DNA of 64,000 nucleotides from Pseudogymnoascus destructans (lineage: Eukaryota > Ascomycota > Leotiomycetes > Thelebolales > Thelebolaceae): the NCBI RefSeq assembly GCF_001641265.1, contig NW_020167538.1, positions 248,001-312,000 on the forward strand. Reading direction: 5' to 3'. How positions within the stretch are numbered: the first letter of the stretch is position 1; each line of letters opens with the position of its first letter. The notes under the pieces are model-generated. The model saw only the letters and a list, made by a program, of their open reading frames with translations. It had not been told where the DNA came from and did not search any database. Positions 51,869 through 60,551 of this stretch are shown in pieces. Both the position numbers and the translations under genes were made by a program.

Positions 51869-53901
51869 CTAATTCTTCTGCTCCCTCTTTTTGTAGGCCA
51901 GAAATCTCGTTAGATTCAACCCTGCCTCATCAGCCCTCGACCTGAGTTCCGTCTCTTTCCTCCTGTCAACCCCCTTCGCTGCCTTGGTAACCTTCACTTT
52001 TAGCTCCTCTAAATGCTTATGGAATCCATCATTCCGGTATACTTCATCGCAGGCATATGATTTGTCCGCGTATATATCAAAGATCTCGTTCAGTGCCTCC
52101 ACTGCATCTGCAGCAGGGGTCTCAGGCAACCCAGCAAGGACAGTGAGCAAGAACACTCCAATCTCGCGGTTTAATGCTAGCGGTGCTGGGTCAAGCGCAA
52201 GGCGACCAAGGACACCGACGCATTTGACACCAAGTCCTTGGAATGGATCCACGCCCTCTGTGTCGGTTGGTGCAGGGATATCCTTGGAAGCCTGGTAAAG
52301 CGCCATAAACTTCCTGTGCTCATCACCCGAAAGTTTAACGTGCCCTTGGACGCTCCGTGCCACAGCCCAAGCGAGGCTAGTGATTGAGGAAGCAAGCTCG
52401 ATATCGGCTGTGTTTGAAGCAAGCACGGGGGTGACAACCTCTGACCAAATTTGCTGAGCAAGAGGCGACCAAGATTTCTTTAAGCGACCCGAAGCAGTCG
52501 AGAAGTCGACGTTGGAAATTGTCCATGCAATGTTGTTCAAGGCTGAGATGGCACCGCTCTGAACTGCCTCGTTATCAGTTTGAGCGAGCTTGAGAAGGAA
52601 TGGAGAGGCGACGCGGATGAGTGCGTCGAGGGTGGGTGGGACGTCTTCAGAGCCCTCTTCCTCTTCGTCATCCGAACCATCGCCGATTACGCGATCCATA
52701 TCTTCTGCTATCTCTGCTATCGTCATCTCATCTTCCTCCTTGTCCTCTTCATTAACCTCATCTTCATCTTCGTCATCTGAAGCGTCGTCATTGATATCGT
52801 CCGCCATGATTTCATCCTCCCCATCCGCTTTGTCGTCGAATCCCTCAAATTCCTTCTCATGCTTGGCACCATGCTCTAGGGCTTCCTGGAGACTCGTAGC
52901 AATGGATGCTGTGATCTCTAATGCCAACTGGAGGATTTGATCTGTGTTAAGATGATTGGAGCCGTTTGAAAGATTGTCTTCGCCTTGAACCTGGCTCATG
53001 CACTGCACGAGAGTTGGTATTAAAATAGCGTCCGATGCTCCTTCCATAGGAGTGTTGTGGTCAAACCACTCCAAGCATGTGAAGATGTTGTGGAGAACCG
53101 CGCAAGCAGGTACTGCTCTCGGACCAGCCAATTCTCGGAGCTGCATGAGGCTCATGAGCCAAGACTCGTTCCCAACAATCTGCTGTGCAAGGACCTTGTT
53201 ATACTCTGTCAGAGTGGAGATACAAGTTAAGACGTCGGTAAAAAGTTCTCCTGGGACCGCAGGAACATTGAGAAGGCCGAACAAAAAGTTGAGGATGCTC
53301 GGCAGGTTGGAAATAGCCTCAACTATCTCTTCTTGGGCTTCGCCGAGAGATGTTAATAAGCCAACTACAGAACTGCTTAAGGTCCATAGAAGAGACTGCT
53401 GAGCTTTTGGGAGCTTAGCTATTGGGTTTTCTTTCGATTCAATAGTCTCAATTATCTACCTTGGCGTTAGCTTGAGTTTGAAGGGCAAGCACTGCATACA
53501 ATACTGACCATTTGGATGATTGCAGTGATAGGCGTCAGAATGTCTTGCCTGTAGAGATGTATGGAAAAGTCCGCCTCCTCTTCCAGCGCCAGGTTTCTCA
53601 ATATGCCCCATCCCGCACTCTTGGATTCCAAAGACGAATCTGTTATGGTTTGCTCGAGCAAGATTCCCACCACTTGTTCCCTCAGCAGAAGCTTTCGGCA
53701 TTTCGTATCTTCAATTAAGTTTGCAATGGCAATCGCCGCAGCAGATCGCCTGCTCACTTCGGGGCTTTTTAAGTCATTAATGACGGGAAGAATTTGTTTC
53801 TCTCGAACGGCTGCGAGTTCTGGGTCGGTGGGCGGTTTAACTGGCTTTGCGATCGGATTCGGGTGGTTCTTGACGTTTGCCCTCTTGTTGGATTTACCCA
53901 T
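51869..53901 (-). CDS. syo1: Syo1 (symportin), chaperone/import factor for Rpl5-Rpl11
   Basis: Exons 53901-53509 and 53455-51869 join to 1980 nt (659 aa). It begins MGKSNKRANVKNHPNPIAKP, the basic N-terminus of Syo1, which contains a PY-NLS-like signal region. ARM/HEAT-type helical repeats follow (SRRSAAAIAIANLIEDTKCR, SAGWGILRNLALEEEADFSI, SGAISALNNIAWTISNVDF). Between repeats lies a long acidic loop (about residues 340-420, many DED runs and EDEMTIAEIAEDMDRV), which in Syo1 binds Rpl11. The end, LRSRADEAGLNLTRFLAYKK, is conserved. The protein imports Rpl5 and Rpl11 together with kap104 for 5S RNP assembly. Confidence 0.92.
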
Positions 53902-54310
53902 AATGTCAATTATAAGACGTAAGGTACTTAGTATTTAATTTAAAAGGCGGTGCGGTGTGCTGGTAGTTGAGGCTGGAAGTAAGGTTTTGGAAATTTTGAC
54001 TTCCGACAGCCTCGTTACAAGGGCTATTGGCATGGCACGGAGGCTAACTTACCTAGGTATTTTCCGATTGCAAGGGGTCACGGCCACTAAGTGTAAAAGA
54101 GCCTTGGCGGAACAGGGCAGTGGGAAGTCACGTTGTACTATTCTATTAATACGAAGACTGAACGCTGAACCTGCGGGGTTCGGAGGGAAGACCCTCCGCC
54201 TTGGCACCGTAGCGCACCTGATCATAATCAAAAAGAAGGGTTGTAAAAAAATATCAAAGCATTAATTTACACCACTTTTAGATATTGTATACGCTGTATC
54301 TCGACTGAAA
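53902..54310. other. divergent promoter of SYO1 and IDI1
   Basis: 409 bp. It includes a perfect 7-bp hairpin (54181-54198, CGGAGGG AAGA CCCTCCG) and, at 54214-54240, a short stretch resembling the D-arm and anticodon part of tRNA-Met. Both have no clear function. Confidence 0.45.
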
Positions 54311-55189
54311 ATGGCTGCCGAGGGATCTACCACCCAGGTTGAGGCCATCACGACTGACAACATCCTTAGACTCTTCCCTGACATCGATACCTCCAGAGCC
54401 GTGTTTGAGGGGCACGATGAAGAGCAAATCCGCCTCATGGACGAGGTCTGCATCGTCCTTGATGAGAACGACAAGCCAATTGGAAACTTTAGCAAGAAAA
54501 TCTGTGTGTATACGCTCTGCGCGCTAAATGTTGCTCGTACTAAACATCTTCCAGGTCACTTGATGACGAACATCGACAAGGGCCTCCTTCACCGCGCATT
54601 CTCGGTATTCCTCTTCGACTCCCAGAACAGGTTGCTCCTCCAGCAGCGCGCGACAGAGAAGATCACATTCCCAGATATGTGGACAAACACGTGCTGCTCT
54701 CACCCACTGGGTATCCCAGGGGAAGGTGGCGCTGAGCTGGCCGAGGCTGTGTCTGGCGTGAAGAATGCCGCTCGTCGCAAGCTAGACCACGAGTTAGGAA
54801 TCAAGCCCGAGCAGGTTCCATTCGAGGATTTCCGTTTCCTCACCCGAATTCACTATAAGGCGCCTTGTGGTGATGGAAAGTGGGGCGAGCACGAGAGTAC
54901 GTCCAGTCGTCCTATGCCGATCCTGCACGATCACAGCTAACGGTGATCTTTTTTAGTTGACTACATCCTCTTCATCAAGGCGGACGTCGACCTCAACCCA
55001 AGCCCCAACGAAGTGCGTGACGTCAAGTATGTTACTGCCGATGAGCTCAAGGCTATGTTCAAAGACTCGAGCTTGGTTTTTACACCATGGTTCAAGCTTA
55101 TCTGCGAGTCGCTGCTATTCGATTGGTGGGCGCATCTCGATGCAGGGCTTGAGAAGTTTGAGAATGAGAGCGAGATCCGAAGAATGTAG
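54311..55189 (+). CDS. idi1: isopentenyl-diphosphate delta-isomerase IDI1, apparent 1-bp frameshift near the end
   Basis: Exons 54311-54503, 54555-54896 and 54958-55189. Intron 1 removes 51 nt to restore SKKICHLMTNIDKGLLHRAF; intron 2 restores GEHEIDYILFIKADVDLNP. The Nudix-type isomerase motifs are present: DKGLLHRAFSVFLFDSQNRL, TFPDMWTNTCCSHPL (catalytic Cys), and ELGI with the Glu-rich site. The enzyme interconverts IPP and DMAPP for sterol and isoprenoid synthesis and is essential in yeast. The conserved C-terminus FTPWFKLICESLLFDWWAHL..ESEIRRM is encoded one frame away from the upstream part. Near 55076-55081 the sequence GGTTTTACACC would need one more T. As written, translation would run to 55220 with an unrelated end. 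Sequencing error or a recent mutation are both possible. Confidence 0.88.
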
Positions 55190-56620
55190 AGGGGCTTTGC
55201 ATATTTTAATAGATAACTGATGGTAAATCACCGCAGTTTTCGGCTCACGGTATTTCCGCAGTCGTTTTGACGTTTAACGAAGAAGAAACATATATCCAGC
55301 TGAGTACATTGAGCAATTGGTTTGTACTTTGCACATATCATGGGGTGGATCTCTTGTTACTTATGAGATGCAGCTATAGGTTCTTGTGCCTTGTGCTTTG
55401 TGAAATACCGACCAGTTTCAGTGACAATCATGCCACGACAAATTGTCTTGGACCGTTTGCTTGTCATCGTGACTATTGGCCATGGCTATGACCCTGGTGG
55501 ATAACGACGTTACTCAACAGTTTATCCTGTGAGCGACGCCAAATACATCTCGGCTCTCTTATGTGTCACAGTCAGTAAGTATGATTTCGTGCTGTCATCA
55601 GACCTTCCGTTAGGAGCCGTTTTTCCAGCTGCGTCCTGGGGGTGTTAGCCATATGCGTCGCTCAAACTGTCCACTTGCTTTTCCCACATCACACAAAATA
55701 GCTGAATAGCATAATAGCGTCAGTTTGAGTGGTTAGAATGAACGCAAGTGCTCAAGGTGTGGCTACAACCCGTCCTGTATCTCACTAGAGTACAACGGCC
55801 TATACTGGATTCCGGCGTATTCCGAGTATTCAGTTTCGCTGTATTTCTTTCATTGGGATGCATATGCAAGTATGTGCTGCGATACAGCGTATCAGCCTCT
55901 GCTATAGTCAGTTTTGTAGTACATGGTGATAAATCGCCGCTTGGCCCGGCTCGCAATTATCACTGCTTCAAAAGCAATCAAACCCCACGTCAGCCTCATC
56001 GCTCTCTGTCTCATGGCCCCTCTTCTTGAGTGACCACCTCATTTGATCTCTTTGCCATGGTTTAGCTGCTTCCTTGTTGATGCATACACATACAGATAGG
56101 AATACATATAAAGCCGACGACCACACTTTTCCAACATCTATCACTATTCACCCGGCAATCAATAAAAAAAAATTGATCAGAACGTTTATCAGAGCCAAAT
56201 ATTTTGATAATATACATCTTTATTACAGTCTTCGTCTGAGATTAAATCGCAGAGTGTGAGCTGAAACTGGCTGGGAGTTTACACTTAGTTCAGAATACAA
56301 TTTATCACCTTACCTCAAACACATCACTCTCCGCGGCGGTCCATCAAGGCCTTCATAACGCCCTACAAATAACAGACTCCAAGACTTATCAGAATCTTAA
56401 GATTGATGTCGGTTGATATACGCCAGAGCCTCAATTGCTTGCGATTTCCCTCTCGATACGAATCGATATCGAGATCGCAACTCTCTAAACCCCATACAGG
56501 AGAAGGAACTCGGGAAACAGAGAAACCCATTAGTAAATATTTAACCTGAAGGTATTCTCTCCCACCATCATTAACATGGCTCTATAGAATCGCAACATCA
56601 ATTTGTCAAACCTTTTGAAA
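55190..56620. other. intergenic, no gene seen
   Basis: About 1.4 kb without a supported gene. Short frames such as 55748-56029 lack domains. AT-rich near 56150-56300. Confidence 0.5.
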
Positions 56621-57514
56621 ATGACGAGCAGTAAAGCTAGTTCCACGATAACTGAGCAGAAACGTAGCCCTTCGCCGGATAATGAAACAGTCCGGTTTAT
56701 TGGCATATCTGAGTATCTCGGCGCCGCAGAATGTCTTGCCAAAGCATTTGTAGTCGATACTTTATGCCGCTACTTCGTTGACGCCGACGACACGAAGGAA
56801 TACTCTGAGGAGAGAAAGTGGAAGCTCCATTCTGATATCCTGCGCTACATGGTCGCAGCTCATTGCCACAGAGGTTTCGTCACCACAATCGGTCCGAACT
56901 ATGATGCTGTGGCTCTCTGGTACACTACCCAACTTTCGCCGGCTACTTGCACCTGACTGATGTTCCACAGGCTTCCTCCCGGAAAGGGCATAGACGATTG
57001 GTGGACCATCCTCCGCAGCGGTACGTGGCGTCTCTTCTTCTCGCTTTCTTGTGAGGGAAAAGCCCGTTTCTACTCGGAATTCCTCCCTCTCCTCCATAAT
57101 ACGAAGCAGAGAGTGCTGGGAGAGCGGGACGGTAAGAGCTACTACCTTGACTACATAGGCACCAAACCTTCTGCGCGCAAAAAGGGCTATGCTAGAAAGT
57201 TGATCGAGCACGGCTTGGCAATGGTACGATAACCCCCTTCTCGTAGTTGCCCAGTTTTAGTCACACTACCTGGAACTGACCTCTTATAGGCGGACGCTGA
57301 GGGCGCACCGACGTACTTGGAAAGCACTGCAGCAGTTAATGTGCCGTACTACGAGAAATTCGGCTTCCAATACATCAAAGAAGTTCACCTGCAGCGGGAT
57401 GAGAAACCAGTTTCGCTGAGTATCATGGTCCGAGAGCCCAAGACTAATGCTGGAGTCTCACAGCCACCGCCGAAGCAGAAATGCAGCGTCAAGATTGTGG
57501 AGCTTGTTGTTTAG
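56621..57514 (+). CDS. GNAT-family N-acetyltransferase
   Basis: Exons 56621-56919, 56971-57223 and 57290-57514 join to 777 nt (258 aa). Early parts: RFIGISEYLGAAECLAKAFV, VAAHCHRGFVTTIG and, across intron 1, YDAVALWLPPGKGIDDWW. The acetyl-CoA binding motif A is YYLDYIGTKPSARKKGYARK-LIEHGLAM (G-x-G/A type loop). Motif B is PTYLESTAAVNVPYYEKFGF. This is the arrangement of fungal GNAT proteins with a VALWxPPG motif, acting on an unknown, probably small, amine substrate. About 70 residues after the fold are poorly conserved. Start: first ATG in frame after a stop. Confidence 0.85.
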
Positions 57515-57898
57515 TTGGGGGACATGATGACACTGAAGTACCTTGCAAAAGGGTATAGTGTGGCCAGAATGAGTAACCAGATTGTGTAATGACTCAACAT
57601 TGGCAGAAAGAAGAAAAGAAATTAGGCCTAGAATGGATGTGTGGCCTTGGATGAGACTGAGAAGTTTGTGTTTTTGGGGATTCGTATTTGATTTTGCTCG
57701 TCGAGCTCCGCTCGTTGCATTTTGCTCATACTTGGTGCAACCTAGATACACGCCGCTCATTCATAAGAAGGTAACGGTGATATTTGCACACGACACACTT
57801 AACAGTATTTCATCATCCAGAAACGTCATTAGCCATTTCCCCACCGCCCAAAACATAGCCATGAGTCTTGCCTTTCCATTGCCACATAATACTTCCAT
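57515..57898. other. convergent 3' region of the GNAT gene and RPA2
   Basis: 384 bp; no gene seen. Confidence 0.5.
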
Positions 57899-58888
57899 CT
57901 AATACTCCATAACCATCCACGTCTCGTCATCCATAGTTGGGTAAATAATGTTCAACCCCAGCAGCTCATCTCCAGCCTTGAACACCTCGTTCATAGGCAA
58001 TCCCAGGTTCGCGCTGATATACTGCACGTTCAGGCCCTCGTTATTCTGTGGTGCCGTGCTGAGCAGGTTAAACACCTTCTTTGCAACAGCGCTCAACTGC
58101 GGCAACGGCCTGCCTCCAGGCGCCGCCGGCGCCGCACGGCCAGCTCCATCCCCTTGGTCGACAAACAACCCACCGCCAGCTCCGCCATCCGCTCCACCAC
58201 CGGCCTGCAACGGCTCGGGCGGTCCGCGTGAGAAGTACAAGTGTACGTACGTCGCCTCGAGAAGGTGGGCGTTAATCTCGTTGAAGTCCGTAACGGGGCG
58301 GACGACGTGTGCTGCGACGTGCTTCTTGTTGTTGAAAGCCTTCAGGCGGCCGAGGACGCGCACGTACGTGTTTTCCTTAATGGAGGAGATGATGGGCGAG
58401 GGTCCGGCGTCAACGTCCAGCCAGACCTTGACTTCGATGAGGCCTGTGCCGTCATCGAGTTTGAAGGTCTGGTTTGTGGCTTGCACGGAGATCGCGCGTA
58501 CTTGGCCGACGAAGGTGATCTGGGTCATTTCGTGGCCATCGACTTTGAATTCTGCGTCGGGGTGGGGCTGTTGGGCGTCGATTATTTGTTTGATCGTTAC
58601 AGGTCGGAGAGTGTCTTTGCCGTATGTCTGAGGGATCGTTAGTAGGCACTTTTGGTAAGAGGACTTTGTTCCTGCTAAAGTTCGACGTTTGTTCGCACCT
58701 TTGATCCTCCTGGGGTATCCTGGCTTCCAGCCTGGGAGCCACCGCCCATAAACCCGCCGCCTTCTGCCCCTCCTTGAGCGCCATATGAGGTTGTGGTGTA
58801 GGAGCCGCCGTAGCCGTACGAGGTTGCTATATAGATAAATTAGTAAAATAAACCCAACAATTATACAATCTCTGTTTGCTTTACCCAT
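57899..58888 (-). CDS. rfa2: replication protein A 32-kDa subunit (RPA2)
   Basis: Three exons: 58888-58885 (only 4 nt, ATGG), 58826-58699 and 58627-57899, joining to 861 nt (286 aa). The Gly/Ser/Tyr-rich N-terminus (ATSYGYGGSYTTTSYGAQGG) is the region phosphorylated in RPA2 proteins. The OB fold follows: LRPVTIKQIIDAQQ, ITFVGQVRAISVQATNQTF, KLDDGTGLIEVKVWLD and YVRVLGRLKAFNNKKHVAAH. A Gly-rich linker leads to the C-terminal winged helix (LNVQYISANLGLPMNEVFKA..DDETWMV). RPA binds single-stranded DNA in replication, repair and recombination. The tiny first exon is common for fungal RPA2 genes and easily missed. Two MCB boxes lie directly upstream. Confidence 0.93.
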   Translation of the reverse strand: MGKANRDCIIVGFILLIYLYSNLVRLRRLLHHNLIWRSRRGRRRRVYGRWLPGWKPGYPRRIKGANKRRTLAGTKSSYQKCLLTIPQTYGKDTLRPVTIKQIIDAQQPHPDAEFKVDGHEMTQITFVGQVRAISVQATNQTFKLDDGTGLIEVKVWLDVDAGPSPIISSIKENTYVRVLGRLKAFNNKKHVAAHVVRPVTDFNEINAHLLEATYVHLYFSRGPPEPLQAGGGADGGAGGGLFVDQGDGAGRAAPAAPGGRPLPQLSAVAKKVFNLLSTAPQNNEGLNVQYISANLGLPMNEVFKAGDELLGLNIIYPTMDDETWMVMEY

Positions 58889-58909
58889 CGTTGCGTTTTG
58901 GGTGTTTTG

Positions 58910-58957
58910 ACGCGTAAAGTCTTCGATGTGTTTTGTTCCCCGTCGGGGTGGACGCGT
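58910..58957 (-). promoter_or_regulatory. pair of MCB boxes (ACGCGT) upstream of RPA2
   Basis: ACGCGT at 58910-58915 and 58952-58957, 22 and 64 bp upstream of the RPA2 ATG, both within TGACGCGT- or GGACGCGT-like context. MCB boxes bind MBF and drive G1/S expression of replication genes. They lie in the promoter shared with the J-protein gene. Confidence 0.65.
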
Positions 58958-59171
58958 CGAGCGTGTAAAGTGGTCTGCTAGTGTGAGTGGGGTACTGGAT
59001 CAGTCATGGCAGTGGCAAGCAAGCGCATTTTGAAGGATCGCCTCAGCCTTGCGTCTACCCAATCTTATCGACGACAGCCTGACTCCACGGATGGCAACCA
59101 CAATCCTAACGGTGCACTTAAACAAAACGCAATTCCACGAGGGGTCTTAATTTGGCACTGTCTTTACAGTC

Positions 59172-59942
59172 ATGGCAGAAGAAGGCTGGGCAAAGGAGAA
59201 GTCGGCGTCGTCTGGAAAGAGTGAAACGGCGCCCAAAGTAGAGAAAATCGAAGACGATGAAGCTGCTTTCGATGCGTTAGAAGCGGAGCAGAAGGAGTTC
59301 ATCAAGGTGAGTCAACCTATTTGTAGTGATTCTGCTGTGATATTTATTAACTATTCTACTCAGGACGCCGAAATCGATCGTATCCTGCGCGCCTTTCGTC
59401 TCGATGCCTACGCCGTGCTCGACCTCCAACCAGGTGTACCCGATTCCGACATCAAGAAAGTCTACAGAACAAAATCGCTGCTAATCCATCCGGATAAAAC
59501 CCGGAATCCACAAGCGCCCGATGCCTTTGATCGCCTGAAGAAAGCACAGACGGAATTGACGGATGAGAAGCACAGGGAGCGCCTGGATGAGGCCATTGCC
59601 GATGCGAGAATGCTGCTTATGCGCGAGAGGGAGCTTACAATGGATTCCGAGGAAGTTAAATCCGACGAATTCGCAAAGGCATGGCGCGAAAAGTCGAAGA
59701 TGGTGTTGATAGACAACGAGCATAGGAGACGGCGGCAGGTGAAGGCGCAGATGCAGGAGGAGGGCCGCGAGCAGAAAAAGGAAGAGGAGGAGCTTGAGGC
59801 ACGGAAACGGAAGAGGGAACATGAGCAGGACTGGGAAAAGACGAGGGAACAGCGCATTGGGAGTTGGAGGGACTTCCAACAGGGCAAGAAGAGCTCATCG
59901 GACGGGAAGAAGAAGAAGAAGAAGATGAAGGTTCTCGGGTAA
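59172..59942 (+). CDS. J-domain protein, DNAJC8/Spf31-like
   Basis: Exons 59172-59306 and 59364-59942 join to 714 nt (237 aa). The J domain spans about residues 53-115: AFRLDAYAVLDLQPGVPDSD, IKKVYRTKSLLIHPDKTRNP (HPDK motif), AFDRLKKAQTELTDEKHR. The C-terminal half is a long Lys/Glu/Arg coiled coil (EFAKAWREKSKMVLIDNEHR onward) and ends in IGSWRDFQQGKK and a poly-Lys stretch. This layout is that of human DNAJC8 and fission yeast Spf31, spliceosome-associated J proteins in the nucleus. Length agrees (about 230-250 aa). It is divergent from RPA2 with 283 bp between starts. Confidence 0.88.
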   Translation: MAEEGWAKEKSASSGKSETAPKVEKIEDDEAAFDALEAEQKEFIKVSQPICSDSAVIFINYSTQDAEIDRILRAFRLDAYAVLDLQPGVPDSDIKKVYRTKSLLIHPDKTRNPQAPDAFDRLKKAQTELTDEKHRERLDEAIADARMLLMRERELTMDSEEVKSDEFAKAWREKSKMVLIDNEHRRRRQVKAQMQEEGREQKKEEEELEARKRKREHEQDWEKTREQRIGSWRDFQQGKKSSSDGKKKKKKMKVLG

Positions 59943-60551
59943 TTTTGGGTTCATGTACTTCATTACGGGGCGGTTTCAACAGGAGTTGAGAGGCAGATTC
60001 GGCGCTATTCTGAGCTGGCGTATGGGATAATATGCATTTCGGGGATATGTTAGGTGACAATATCATTCATCTTTACCAGCTGGGTGGCGATATCATGTCA
60101 TGTCTGGCTGTCTCCCATTACAGGCAACTATTCATAAAATAAAGACTCTCAGTAACTCAGAGACTATTACTCCGTAGAGCTGTTTAATTTCTCAAGACGT
60201 GATGTGATGTATATCCGTGTACCCCGCAATCGTATGTGCCCAGTTGCATATATGCTTTTGGTTTTGGACGGAGGCACATGTGTGGATGTGGTGGTCGTGT
60301 GTTAGTTACCCTTGTAGTTAAATCTGGCGTGATGGTCCCAAGACGCTGCTAAACTGGCATGGCATGTGCCGAGGTACATCGCGGCTCGGCGACGTCCTGG
60401 TCTCGCTGCTCACTAAACACACGTCAGAACGATAGAACGTCTTGGAACACTACGAATTTGCCCATATCTATAACACATACGCTTTAATTTCGAATTGCAT
60501 CTAATACCTCAACTATACGAACCGCCGTCTCTATTGCCACCAACTCCAGTC
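59943..60551. other. intergenic, no gene seen
   Basis: 609 bp with the 3' UTR of the J-protein gene and the promoter of the Lon gene; no structure noted. Confidence 0.5.

Noticed and set aside
54214..54240. Stretch resembling part of tRNA-Met (TAGCGCACCTGATCATAATC)
   Set aside because: Only the D-arm and anticodon part match; acceptor stem, T-arm and B-box are missing, so no tRNA is called.
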